The position numbers and the translations under genes were made by a program. Of a DNA stretch of 64,000 nt, positions 6,713-15,139 are shown in pieces. The number at the start of each line of letters is the position of its first letter. Position 1 is the stretch's first letter. The DNA comes from WHSW01 sp963767475 (GTDB taxonomy: Bacteria; Actinomycetota; Thermoleophilia; Solirubrobacterales; 70-9), in the NCBI GenBank assembly GCA_963767475.1, contig CAVYEI010000003.1, positions 372,001 through 436,000 of the forward strand, written 5' to 3'. The notes beneath the pieces were generated by a model. It searched no databases. It saw nothing but the letters and a program-made list of their open reading frames with translations, and was not told where the DNA came from.

Positions 6713-8434
6713 GTGAAATCAAGCACTAACTCTTCTCCGCTTAACAGAGCCGAATCTCTTCCTCAGCCAACTATGCCCCGGGTTTATCTCCCAGGCCCGC
6801 CTACTTTTGGCTTAGGGACGGAGAGATTTTCCTTGGCTCGCAGCGAACAAGACACCACTCAGACACAAGCCACCACCGGCACTCGTGCTGCTGCCAGGAT
6901 CCGGCGCCGTGGCCATGCGCCCAAGCCACCGGAGATCACCAAGCGGGTGCGGGTGCCCAAGGAGCTCGTGGCGCCGCCGGCGAACCTCGAGTTCACCTGG
7001 GGCTATGCCCGCCCTGAGTTCGCTGGCACCGACAAGGTTGACCTGGTGGCCTGGGTCATTCAGTCGGAGCTTTATGTCGAGACCATCGTTGATCGCTGCG
7101 AGGCAATCGATCGAGCCACCTCGCACCCGCAAAAGCGCTCCTACACCACGGCCGAGCTCGAGAGCCTGAACACCGTCCAGCGTTACCTGGGCATCAAGAG
7201 CTATCGCGAGACCCGCGACTTTTTGACCACTGACCGCGGTCGGGGGCTGCGCGGGTTTCTGGGCTTTGATCGGCACCGCCGCGATTACGGGGCCAAGGTC
7301 CGCAAGCTCGAGTGTGGCCTTCCTTCGGAGGCGACCATGAGCCGCCATAACCGTCGCTTCAGCCAGGCTGATCGACTGGAGACTTGGCGGATCTACTTCG
7401 AGCGGTTGCGCGAGCAGAACCTGGCCGCCATGAGCGAGGAGGAGCTTGGCTTCATCGCTTTGGACGGCTCGGACATGCCGATCCATTACACGGCCCCGAC
7501 TTATCGCTGGAAGAAGAACAAGGCGACTGGCAAAAAGGAGCGAGTCCTAACCAACGAGAACACGGTCACCGCGCCTGAGGCCGGCTACCGGGTGAAGAAG
7601 TCAGGCAGCAAGGGCGCCGGGAATGGCTTCCAGATCGTCACCGCTGTCAGTGGTTCGTTGCCGCTGCTGGTCGACGTTCGGCCGATGAACGAGTCCGAAC
7701 CCAAGGTGGCCGAAGCCCTCTTTCGCCGCGACTTCGAGACAGTCATCAAGCCGCACCTGCCCGAGGGCAAGCTGCCGATCATCGACGGCGATGCCGGCTT
7801 TTACGCACAGAGCTTCTTCCGCTTCCTGCATGAGCAAGGCGCCATCCCCCGCGTCCACGAGCGCTCACACTCAAAGAGCGAAGTCACCAAGGACGCCGTA
7901 GACAAGGACCGCAAGACCATCTGGCGCATCCTTGGCTACCAAGGCTGGCGGATCAACGGCCTCAACGAGATCTTCTGCCTGTGTGGCGAAGGCCGAACCT
8001 TCCGCCGCTTCGGAAAGAACAAGGGCGGAGCCGCGGTGGCCCGGACCGAGGGCTCTTGCACTACCTGCGGACCGGTCTCAATGACCGCCGGCGACTGGTG
8101 TGATTCCAACCAGAAGGGCCGCTCCTTCAAGCGAGTCACTACCCCGCTCGACCGGGCCAAGGCTGATTGGTCGGTCGGCAACCCACTGACTTACGAAGAT
8201 CCGTTGGCCAGGGCCTACGGCAAAAAGCGCTGGGGCCTGATCGAGGGCTTCCACGGCACGCTCGAGCGCCGTTTCGGCCTGATCAAGGGCAAGCGCTGGA
8301 TCCGCGACCTGGACCGCGCCGAGCTCGAAGTGACCATGACCTACGCCATCATCCACCAGCTGCACGGGCTGGCCCGGGAGATCCGGGATGCGGACGCCGC
8401 CAGCTCGAGCGGCGCCCCACCGGGCAGTCCTTAA
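6713..8434 (+). CDS. DDE transposase with zinc-ribbon (IS4-superfamily-like)
   Basis: A 573-residue transposase if GTG 6713 is the start; ATG 6773 is a plausible shorter start. It has an N-terminal DNA-binding region and an RNase H-like core: first Asp in FIALDGSDMPIH, second in PIIDGDAGFYAQ and Glu in LIEGFHGTLERRFGL, consistent with a DDE triad. A CxC...CxxC cluster (CLCGEG to CTTCG) inserted before the last acidic residue looks like a zinc ribbon. The coding frame appears intact, so the element may still be active. It is followed by a strong hairpin. The exact IS family was not determined. Confidence 0.8.
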   Translation: MKSSTNSSPLNRAESLPQPTMPRVYLPGPPTFGLGTERFSLARSEQDTTQTQATTGTRAAARIRRRGHAPKPPEITKRVRVPKELVAPPANLEFTWGYARPEFAGTDKVDLVAWVIQSELYVETIVDRCEAIDRATSHPQKRSYTTAELESLNTVQRYLGIKSYRETRDFLTTDRGRGLRGFLGFDRHRRDYGAKVRKLECGLPSEATMSRHNRRFSQADRLETWRIYFERLREQNLAAMSEEELGFIALDGSDMPIHYTAPTYRWKKNKATGKKERVLTNENTVTAPEAGYRVKKSGSKGAGNGFQIVTAVSGSLPLLVDVRPMNESEPKVAEALFRRDFETVIKPHLPEGKLPIIDGDAGFYAQSFFRFLHEQGAIPRVHERSHSKSEVTKDAVDKDRKTIWRILGYQGWRINGLNEIFCLCGEGRTFRRFGKNKGGAAVARTEGSCTTCGPVSMTAGDWCDSNQKGRSFKRVTTPLDRAKADWSVGNPLTYEDPLARAYGKKRWGLIEGFHGTLERRFGLIKGKRWIRDLDRAELEVTMTYAIIHQLHGLAREIRDADAASSSGAPPGSP

Positions 8435-8467
8435 CTCCGGGCGCAGCAGCGCCTTCCTCTAAAGACA

Positions 8468-8499
8468 GCGAGCGGGCCTAAGACAATCGGCCTGCTCGC
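8468..8499 (+). terminator. intrinsic terminator of the transposase gene
   Basis: An 11-bp stem (arms 8468-8478 and 8489-8499, one G-U pair) with a 10-base loop, followed by CCTTT. It lies 34 bases after the transposase stop. Confidence 0.6.
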
Positions 8500-8676
8500 C
8501 TTTGGCCGTGTTGGGCTCGCTGAGCTTGCCGGCTAGCCCCGCCCACCCTGACGAGGACCGTCCGGCTAGTTTCTGGGCACTCGGCCCTTATCTCATCCAT
8601 CTGCCGCCTGAGGCCATGCCCGTTAGTGGTAACGCGGTGTGCTGAGGCTTCGATCGCGAGGGAAAACGTGGCTCTA

Positions 8677-9099
8677 TCAAGCCGTTTCTAGGGGTTCGAC
8701 CTGAAAGAACCGACCTGAAAATGAACCCACCACCTCCTGGACCTGAAACGGCTTGACGACGTAGTCGTCGGCGCCGCACTCGAGCCCCCGGACGCGGTCG
8801 GCGTCGCTCGAGCGGCCGCTGAGCACGATCACCGCGAGCTCGGGGTCATAGCTCCCGGTGGCCCCCTCAGCGGCACGGATCACCCGCAGGACGTCGAGCC
8901 CGGGGGCGTCGGGGAGGTTGAGGTCCAAGAGCAACAGGTCGGGTTGCTTGTAGTGGCACAGCCGCAGCGCATCGGCGGCGCTCGGCGCCGCCAGGGCCTC
9001 GAATGAATCGGCTACCAGGTGGTCACAGAGCAGCTCCAGGGTCGGCGGGTCGTCCTCGCAGACGACGACGGTCGGGCCCGGGTCGACCTGCGGCAGCAT
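8677..9099 (-). pseudogene. response-regulator receiver, 3'-truncated
   Basis: A 140-residue product with a receiver domain: acidic pair in VVVCEDDPP, phospho-acceptor Asp in LLLLDLNLP, Ser in VIVLSGRSS and Lys in VVKPFQVQE. After the KPF lysine the expected helix alpha-5 and any output domain are missing; the frame runs into unrelated sequence (FSGRFFQVEPLETA) at repeats that look like an insertion-element end. The gene starts 1 base into the DUF192 stop (same operon). It was probably an OmpR-type or stand-alone regulator cut by the accessory region on its left. Confidence 0.7.
8698..8748. repeat. three GACCTGAAA repeats at the island border
   Basis: GACCTGAAA occurs at 8698-8706, 8712-8720 and 8740-8748. 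Multiple short repeats inside an element end are typical of IS21-like termini, and these sit exactly where the response regulator loses its family sequence. I infer a relic of an insertion-sequence end; no IS21 genes are visible here. Confidence 0.4.
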
Positions 9100-9428
9100 C
9101 AGCCGGCGCTCCGGCCGGCCGCGGCCGGCGTTTCCAGCACCGCGTCCGCGCCCCGCTCGCGGACGATCCGGTTCCGCGGAACCGCGCCGCGGACCGAGAC
9201 CGTCTGCCGCGAGCGGTCGAGGAACACCACGTCGAGCGCAAACCGCATGCCGAAGGTGTGGACGCTGCGACAGCGCGGGATCAGCAGGCCCTCCCCCGCC
9301 CGCCCGGGACTCAACAGGGCGAGCCCGAGCAGGCGTGAGAGGAGGGTGACCGCCACCGGGACCCGCCGGGAAGCGACCTCCGCGGTGGGGAGCCGGCGGA
9401 AGCGAAGCGGGTGGGCGGAGGCGATCAC
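9099..9428 (-). CDS. DUF192 (UPF0127) family protein
   Basis: A 109-residue protein with the DUF192 core: GLLIPRCRSVHTFGMRFALD followed by VVFLDRSRQTV. The family is widespread and of unknown biochemical role, usually small and sometimes exported. It starts at GTG 9428 and is coupled to the truncated response regulator by a TGATG overlap. Confidence 0.75.
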   Translation of the reverse strand: MIASAHPLRFRRLPTAEVASRRVPVAVTLLSRLLGLALLSPGRAGEGLLIPRCRSVHTFGMRFALDVVFLDRSRQTVSVRGAVPRNRIVRERGADAVLETPAAAGRSAG

Positions 9429-9476
9429 GCGGGGTACAACCCCGGACCCCGGATCGCGTGCCCCCCGGTCCGGCGA

Positions 9477-9782
9477 CTAGAGATCGAAGCGCTTGCGGTC
9501 GGACTCCGGCACCAGGTCGAGGTACTCGGGGTGATCGGAGATGTAGGAGTTGACGAAGGGACAGAACGGCAACACCGCGAGGTCGCGCTTGCGCGCGTCG
9601 TCGAGCGCCTCGGCGACCAGGGCAGAGCCGAGGCCGTGGCCGCCGAACTCCTCGTCGATCTCGGTATGGATGAAGGAGATCTGACCCGGCCCTTCCTGGT
9701 AGGTGACGAAACCGGCGAGCTTGCCGTCGGCGAAGACTTCATAGCGATGCTCGGCCTGGTTGTCGGTCACCCGCACGTCCAT
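9477..9782 (-). CDS. GNAT-like N-acetyltransferase (COG2388 type)
   Basis: A 101-residue protein from ATG 9782 with the compact YjdJ/COG2388 fold: FVTYQEGPGQISFIHTEIDE, then the acetyl-CoA loop FGGHGLGSALV and a C-terminal FCPFVNSYISDHPEYLDLVP. Members are short GNAT proteins with unknown acceptor substrates. Longer upstream frames are shadows of the antiporter gene. It is divergent from the antiporter across a 63-base spacer with a hairpin. Confidence 0.8.
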   Translation of the reverse strand: MDVRVTDNQAEHRYEVFADGKLAGFVTYQEGPGQISFIHTEIDEEFGGHGLGSALVAEALDDARKRDLAVLPFCPFVNSYISDHPEYLDLVPESDRKRFDL

Positions 9783-9800
9783 CGCCGCGGATGCTAGGGA

Positions 9801-9818
9801 TCTGGCTGCACAGCCAGA
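9801..9818. promoter_or_regulatory. inverted repeat in a divergent promoter region
   Basis: TCTGGCT (9801-9807) and AGCCAGA (9812-9818) are perfect 7-bp arms around a 4-base loop, between the divergent GNAT and antiporter genes. It could be an operator or a short terminator; no regulator is assigned. Confidence 0.35.
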
Positions 9819-9845
9819 CAATCCAACTCGGCTACAACTAACGCG

Positions 9846-11450
9846 ATGTCGACCGAGCTCGTCCTGCTCACGATCCTGACCGCGGTCACCGCGCTGCTGA
9901 TCGCCGCCCAGTTGGCGCGGATCCCGTATCCGATCCTGCTCGTGGTCGGCGGGCTCGGACTGGCGGTCACCCCGGGGATTCCCGAGGTCGAGCTGGAGCC
10001 GGAGCTGGTGCTGCTGGTGATCCTGCCGCCGTTGCTCTACGCGGCCGCTTTCTTCACCCCGCTGCGCGAGCTGCGCCGCAACTGGCGGCCGATCTCGCTG
10101 CTGGCCGTCGGCCTCGTGCTGGCGACGATGGTGACCGTCGCGATCGTCGCCCATGCGGCGCTCGACTTCGGCTGGGCCGAGGCCTTCGTGCTCGGCGCGA
10201 TCGTCTCCCCCACCGATCCGGTGGCGGCGACCGCGATCGCCCGCCGCCTCGGGGTCCCGGGCCGGATCGTGACCATCGTCGAGGGCGAGAGCCTGGTCAA
10301 CGACGCGACCGCGCTGGTGGCGTACAAATTCGCCGTCGCCGCGGTGGTCACGGGCAGCTTCAGCCTGCTCGACGCCAGCGGCGAGTTCGTGCTCACCGTG
10401 GTCGGCGGGATCGCGGTCGGGATCGCGATCGGCGCCGTGATCGCCGCCGTGCGCCGGCGGCTGGACAACCCGCCGGTGGAGGTGACGATCGCGCTCTTCT
10501 CCGCCTACTTCGCCTATCTGCCCGCGGAGGCGATCGGCGTCTCGGGGGTGCTGGCCGCGGTCACCGTCGGCATCTACATGGGCCGGCTGACCTCGCGGCT
10601 GACCTCGCCGACGACCCGAATCCAGGGCGTCGCCGTATTCCAGATCGTCAGCTTCCTGCTCAACTCGGCCCTGTTCGTGCTCGTCGGCCTGCAGCTGCCG
10701 ACGGTGGTCGACGGGATCTCAGCGCTCGACTCCGGCGAGCTGATCCGCGACGGCGCGCTGATCGCCGCGACCGTGATCCTCACCCGGATCGCCTTGGTGT
10801 TCCCGTTCACCTACCTGCCCAGGCGCATGTTCCGGCGGGTGCGCGAGCGCGAGCCCTATCCGCCCTTGCGCCACACCCTGCTCGTCTCCTGGACGGGCAT
10901 GCGGGGAGCGGTCTCGCTGGCAGCGGCGCTGGCGTTACCGCTGGTCACCGACGCCGATGGCGCCTTTCCCGAGCGCGACCTGATCATCTTCTGCGTCTTC
11001 TCGGTGATCCTCGCGACGCTGCTGATGCAGGGCCTCACGCTGCCGCCGCTGATCAGGTGGCTGGGCGTCGACGACTACGACGAGGAGCTCGAGAGCGAGG
11101 AGGTCGCCGCGCGCCTGCGGGCGATCGATTCGGCGATCACCCGGCTCGACGAGCTCGCCACCGAGGAGTGGGTGCTCGAGGACACGGTCGAGCGCGTGCG
11201 CGGCGCCTACCGCTACCGCCAGCGGCGCTTCACCGCGCTCTCTCGCGAGGGCGAGTTCGACGGTGGCATCGACGGCGACGGGATCGACTACGAGACCCGC
11301 TCGGTCGCCTACCAGCGACTCGTCCGCGAGGTGCTCGAGGCCCAGCGCTCGACCCTGATCGACCTCCGCGACCAGGGCGAGATCAACGACGACGTCCTAC
11401 GCCGGATCGAGCGCGAGCTCGACCTCGAGGACTCGCGGCTGGAGATCTGA
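9846..11450 (+). CDS. Na+/H+ antiporter, CPA1 (NhaP) family
   Basis: A 534-residue membrane protein with about 12 hydrophobic segments in residues 1-400, and a charged cytoplasmic tail of about 130 residues. Family motifs include LGAIVSPTDPVAATAIARRL, with the ion-binding Asp, and EGESLVNDATALV. TGMRGAVSLAAALALP matches the conserved late segment. It would exchange sodium (or potassium) for protons across the cytoplasmic membrane for pH and salt homeostasis. It is a single gene transcribed away from GNAT. Confidence 0.9.
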   Translation: MSTELVLLTILTAVTALLIAAQLARIPYPILLVVGGLGLAVTPGIPEVELEPELVLLVILPPLLYAAAFFTPLRELRRNWRPISLLAVGLVLATMVTVAIVAHAALDFGWAEAFVLGAIVSPTDPVAATAIARRLGVPGRIVTIVEGESLVNDATALVAYKFAVAAVVTGSFSLLDASGEFVLTVVGGIAVGIAIGAVIAAVRRRLDNPPVEVTIALFSAYFAYLPAEAIGVSGVLAAVTVGIYMGRLTSRLTSPTTRIQGVAVFQIVSFLLNSALFVLVGLQLPTVVDGISALDSGELIRDGALIAATVILTRIALVFPFTYLPRRMFRRVREREPYPPLRHTLLVSWTGMRGAVSLAAALALPLVTDADGAFPERDLIIFCVFSVILATLLMQGLTLPPLIRWLGVDDYDEELESEEVAARLRAIDSAITRLDELATEEWVLEDTVERVRGAYRYRQRRFTALSREGEFDGGIDGDGIDYETRSVAYQRLVREVLEAQRSTLIDLRDQGEINDDVLRRIERELDLEDSRLEI

Positions 11451-11637
11451 GCGGCCCGCCGGCGCCGCCGCCAGCGCCGAAACGGGTCTCGTTCGACCCC
11501 GAAGGTGCAAACCCTCTTTCAGCATCCGGACCTCTGTCCGCGCGCCCGGAGCAGTTAGGCAAAGATGCACTCACCTGGGAAGGCCCCGCTGGGAGAATCG
11601 TTTACAAGAACGGGGCAGACAGCAGCACGGAGAACTG

Positions 11638-12102
11638 GTGGAGAAGGCAACTCGCAGAGGGAATTACGAGTCGGGTTCCGACTACGTCCTCGAATACGGA
11701 GAGCTTCGCTTCTCCTTCAATGAGCAGGACTTCGGCCAACGGGTCGAGCAGGCGGCGGTGAAGCTGGACTTCGTCGACGCCGGCCTCGAGGGAGAGGAGC
11801 TCCACGACCTGCTCGAGCTCGCAGTCAACGGCGAGATCCGCGAGCCCACCTCGGCGCTCGGCGAGCACATAAACGAGCACTGGACCGAGCTCGTCGGCCC
11901 CGCCAACCGCAGCCTCGTGCACTGGATCCGGCGCCTCGTCTTCCGCGGCGCCTGGCTCGATCAGCGGGTCAAGGAGGGCGAGCTCGACATCGTCTTCGAC
12001 GGCCAGAGCCACAGCTTCGGCTACGTGCAGCCGGATCGCGACGCGGAGCCGATCGAGCTCTCGCGCGAGCCCTCCTGGTCCTCACTCGCCTATCGGCGCT
12101 AG
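11638..12102 (+). CDS. hypothetical protein
   Basis: A 154-residue soluble, acidic protein starting at GTG 11638 with a GGAGAA sequence just upstream. It contains LEGEELHDLLELAVNGEIRE and SLVHWIRRLVFRGAWLD, predicted mostly helical, with a C-terminal beta-rich part (DIVFDGQSHSFGYVQPD). No family is recognised. It stands alone, convergent with the SnoaL-like gene. Confidence 0.6.
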   Translation: MEKATRRGNYESGSDYVLEYGELRFSFNEQDFGQRVEQAAVKLDFVDAGLEGEELHDLLELAVNGEIREPTSALGEHINEHWTELVGPANRSLVHWIRRLVFRGAWLDQRVKEGELDIVFDGQSHSFGYVQPDRDAEPIELSREPSWSSLAYRR

Positions 12103-12120
12103 CGCCGCTTCCAAAGCGCG

Positions 12121-12522
12121 CTACTCGGACAGCCCGGCGGCTTGCATAGCGTCGGCACGATCCCAGTAGGAGACGTAGCGCACAACCTTGCCCGCGCGCA
12201 GCGTGAACAGATCTCCGGCCTCGTGGTCGATCGGCACGCCGCTGAGCTTGCCCCGCGCGGTCTGCCGAGACAGCACCAGGATGCGATCGTCGTCGAGGTC
12301 GATGATGCTTTGGGCCGCGATCCGTAGGTCGGAGAAGGCATGTAGGTACTCGACCATCGCACGCGAGAGGCCTTCGAGGCCGCGCCATTCGCCCTCCATC
12401 GCCGGCGTGTCGGCGCCGATCCGCGAGTGCTCGACCTCGGGGTCGAAGAAGCTCGCGGGGAAGTCACCACGAGCCCAGTGCTCGTACATGGCGCGGATGA
12501 TCTCCACATCCTCTTCGGACAT
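12121..12522 (-). CDS. SnoaL-like / NTF2-fold protein
   Basis: A 133-residue protein beginning MSEEDVEIIRAMYEHWARGD, the usual opening of Solirubrobacterales NTF2-like proteins, with DLRIAAQSIIDLDDDRILVL and a C-terminal GDLFTLRAGKVVRYVSYWDR. The fold makes a small cone-shaped barrel that binds hydrophobic ligands or acts as an isomerase or hydrolase; the substrate cannot be told. ATG 12522 is chosen because the conserved opening starts there. Confidence 0.8.
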   Translation of the reverse strand: MSEEDVEIIRAMYEHWARGDFPASFFDPEVEHSRIGADTPAMEGEWRGLEGLSRAMVEYLHAFSDLRIAAQSIIDLDDDRILVLSRQTARGKLSGVPIDHEAGDLFTLRAGKVVRYVSYWDRADAMQAAGLSE

Positions 12523-12559
12523 CGCCGCAGTATCTCGCCCGAACTGGCCGAGCCGGCGA

Positions 12560-13105
12560 TCAGGTCTCGACCGGTCGCAGCGGCTCCGAGCCATCCCAAC
12601 CCTCGGCGCCGGCGCTCACCATCCCGAAGAAGTCGCGCAGGCCCTTGTTGTCGACATGGATCTCGATGTCGTGCCCGAGTGCGCCCGAGGCGTCGTGGAG
12701 CGTCGTCTCGACCTCGCCCAGCCGCGAGCTCAGGTACTCCGCCAGGCCCCGCTCGTCGAGCGAGGTTCGCAGGCCGGCCACCTCCGTCGGCGGCGCGACG
12801 TAGGCGACGTGGTGGACTCGCGGCCGCGGAGCAGAGAAGGCATTCTTGACCCGCTCGGGCGCGAGGCTGACGGTTTCGATCAGCTCGATCGTGCCGTCGC
12901 CGCAGCGGCCGAAGGCGGAATTGTGAACGAACTCCGCCGGCTCACCGCGCGAGAGGACGTCTTCCAGCGGCACGTTCTCGATCACGAAGAACGGCCCGGC
13001 GCCGAGTTGCTCGACCAGCCGATTCACGGTCGCCTCGATGTCCTCGACGACGTAGGCGACGTGGTGCGGCTCGCCGAGATGCGGTCTGAACAGGTCCTCC
13101 GGCAC
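12560..13105 (-). CDS. VOC (glyoxalase/dioxygenase-fold) protein
   Basis: A 181-residue protein from GTG 13105, preceded by AGGAG at good spacing. Two paired beta-alpha-beta-beta-beta modules are visible, with metal-ligand-like histidines in PHHVAYVVEDIEATV and HHVAYVAPP and an acid in TIELIETVS. VOC proteins include epimerases, dioxygenases and glyoxalases; the substrate is unknown. Upstream in-frame sequence to 13273 lacks family character. Confidence 0.75.
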   Translation of the reverse strand: MPEDLFRPHLGEPHHVAYVVEDIEATVNRLVEQLGAGPFFVIENVPLEDVLSRGEPAEFVHNSAFGRCGDGTIELIETVSLAPERVKNAFSAPRPRVHHVAYVAPPTEVAGLRTSLDERGLAEYLSSRLGEVETTLHDASGALGHDIEIHVDNKGLRDFFGMVSAGAEGWDGSEPLRPVET

Positions 13106-13170
13106 GGTCTCTCCTATCGGTAGTTGTTCGTCGTCGCGGGACGCTAACCACTGGTGCGCCCGACTGCCGC

Positions 13171-13656
13171 TCAGAGGCGGCGGTACATGATCAGCAGGCC
13201 GACGTAGCCGTCCTGGGGATGGTCGAACGCCTCCGGCACGGTCGCCAGCACCTCGAAACCAAGCGATCGCCACAGAGCCACCGCGCGTGTGTTCGACTCG
13301 ACCACGGCGTTGAACTGGATCGCGCGAAAGCCGTCGGCACGCGCCTGCTCGATCACGTGCTCACCGAGCGCCCGGCCGGCGCCGCGCCCGGCGGCCGCCG
13401 AATCGACCATGAAGCTCGCGGTGGCCACATGGGCGGCGGGTCCCTCGTGGTTCGGGCCGCTGACCGCGGTCCCGATCACCTTTGCGTCGTCGTCGACGGC
13501 GACCACGGTCCGCCCGGGAGGGGCGGGGAACCACCGCTCGCGGGCCACCGCTTCCTCGATCTCGCGGTCCCAGGAGAAGGTCTCACCGGCGGCGACGATC
13601 GAGCGCATGAACGGCCAGATCGCCGGCCAGTCGTCGGGCGTCGCGTCGCGGATCAA
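13171..13656 (-). CDS. GNAT family acetyltransferase
   Basis: About 161 residues from TTG 13656 (LIRDATPDDWPAIWPFMRSI). The acetyl-CoA signature is DSAAAGRGAGRALGEHVIE, followed by FRAIQFNAVVESNTRAVALW and a C-terminal GFEVLATVPEAF. This is the common phosphinothricin-acetyltransferase-like branch. It starts 11 bases after the Rho stop, so it is probably the last gene of the operon running from 24 kb. The start codon is uncertain because no clear ribosome-binding site is seen. Confidence 0.8.
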   Translation of the reverse strand: MIRDATPDDWPAIWPFMRSIVAAGETFSWDREIEEAVARERWFPAPPGRTVVAVDDDAKVIGTAVSGPNHEGPAAHVATASFMVDSAAAGRGAGRALGEHVIEQARADGFRAIQFNAVVESNTRAVALWRSLGFEVLATVPEAFDHPQDGYVGLLIMYRRL

Positions 13657-13666
13657 CGGCCGACGG

Positions 13667-15139
13667 TCAGAGAGACGCGAGCAGCTCGGCGTTGCTCGGC
13701 GTGCCCTCGATCCGCTCGCGCAGCAGGTCGGCGGCCTCGCGCGGATCGAGGTCGGCAAGCAGCGAGCGCAGCTTGCGGACCGCGGCCAGCTCGTCGGCCT
13801 CGCGGATCTGATCCTCGTTCGAGACCCGGCACTCCCCCGCGCGCAGCGCCGGGGTGACCCCGGCCTCGGCGAGATCGGGGTCGAGGGCGATCAATGAGCT
13901 CTCGGTGGTGCTCACCGCGCGCTCGGCCTCGCCGTCGTCGCTGCTGTCGGCGAGCACGGTCGCGATCACGGTCAGCGAGCCGCCGCCGGCGAGGTTGCGC
14001 CCGGAGCCGAACAGTCGCTTGACCTCGGCCACATCGCCGGCCGAGAACGCCAGCCGCGAGAGCGAGTCGCAGATCAGGACCGCGTCGGTGCCGGTCTCGG
14101 CGAGCCGGCGGGCACGCTCGAGCGCGACGTCGGCCGTGCGCACCTGCTCGACCGGGGCGAGCTCGGCGGTCGCGATCGCGAACTCGGCAACCGGCAGCGC
14201 CTCGCGCCAGGCGGTCGCCTCCTCCGGGCGTTCGTCGACCAGCAGCACGACCACCTTCGCGGTGTCGGAGGCGGCGGCGGCGCGGGCAAGCGACCGCAGC
14301 AGCGTCGTCCGTCCCGAGCGGGCCGCGGCGCGGACCAGGATCCGCTGGCCGTAGGCGAGCGGGGTGAGCAGGTCGACGGCGCGCGCGAGCACGTCGTCGG
14401 AGAATTCCTCGAGCGCGATCCGGCGCTCGGGCAGCACCGGCGGGAGGTCGTCGAACTCGGGGCGCACCTCGGTCTGCGGCTCCTCGCCGTTGACCGAATC
14501 GACGTGGACGAGGGCGCGGTGGCGCTCGCCGCGCCGGGGCTCGCGCGCCGGCCCGGCGACCTCGTCTCCGGGGCGCAGCTCGCAGCGGCGCACCTGGGCG
14601 GCGGAGATGTAGACGTCGCCGTCGGAGGGTGCAAGGCCGTTGAGCCGCAGGAAGCCGTAGCGCTGCCGGGTGAGCTCGAGCACCCCGCGCACCTCCTCGG
14701 TCGGCAGCTGGTCGTCGGCGTCGTCGGCTGAGTCGGCTGAGTCGTCGAGCACCTTCGCCTCGACCACCACCAGCTCGTCGGTATCGGCCTCGCCGGTATC
14801 GGCCGAATCCGCCTCGGGCTCGTCCTCCTCGGGCTCGGCCTGCCTTCTCGACAACCGGCGTCTCCGGCTCCGAGCGGCGTCCGCGACGGCGTCGCCGGCG
14901 CGGTTTCGGCTCCGCCTCGGCCTCGGCGTCCGCTTCGGCCGGTCGGGCTCGGACGCGGGCCCGTCGGCAAGGCGCTCGATCAGGGTCTCGCGGCGCATCA
15001 GCCGGTAATCGGAGATGCCGGCAGCGGCGGCCCGCTCGTGCAGGTCGGCCAGATGAAGGTCTTTGAGCTCGGCGGCCATCGGCCGCGGAGCGTAACGAAT
15101 GGGTCCTGGCGCGATGCTGCCGGGCTGCGCTCCGCTCAC
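13667..15139 (-). CDS. rho: divergent transcription termination factor Rho
   Basis: A 490-residue protein (GTG 15139; ATG 15079 also possible). It has a Rho N-terminal helix domain (about 22-60), a low-complexity basic then acidic insert (65-148), a cold-shock-like RNA-binding domain (150-215, GVLELTRQRYGFLR) and a RecA-type ATPase (255-480). LLVDERPEEATAWR and FGSGRNLAGGGSLTVIATVL match Rho. The Walker A motif reads ARSGRTT where Rho has KAGKT, so the nucleotide-binding lysine is an arginine, and the R-loop is poorly conserved. It may be a regulatory or decayed paralogue. Its start overlaps the glpD stop. Confidence 0.8.
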   Translation of the reverse strand: MSGAQPGSIAPGPIRYAPRPMAAELKDLHLADLHERAAAAGISDYRLMRRETLIERLADGPASEPDRPKRTPRPRRSRNRAGDAVADAARSRRRRLSRRQAEPEEDEPEADSADTGEADTDELVVVEAKVLDDSADSADDADDQLPTEEVRGVLELTRQRYGFLRLNGLAPSDGDVYISAAQVRRCELRPGDEVAGPAREPRRGERHRALVHVDSVNGEEPQTEVRPEFDDLPPVLPERRIALEEFSDDVLARAVDLLTPLAYGQRILVRAAARSGRTTLLRSLARAAAASDTAKVVVLLVDERPEEATAWREALPVAEFAIATAELAPVEQVRTADVALERARRLAETGTDAVLICDSLSRLAFSAGDVAEVKRLFGSGRNLAGGGSLTVIATVLADSSDDGEAERAVSTTESSLIALDPDLAEAGVTPALRAGECRVSNEDQIREADELAAVRKLRSLLADLDPREAADLLRERIEGTPSNAELLASL

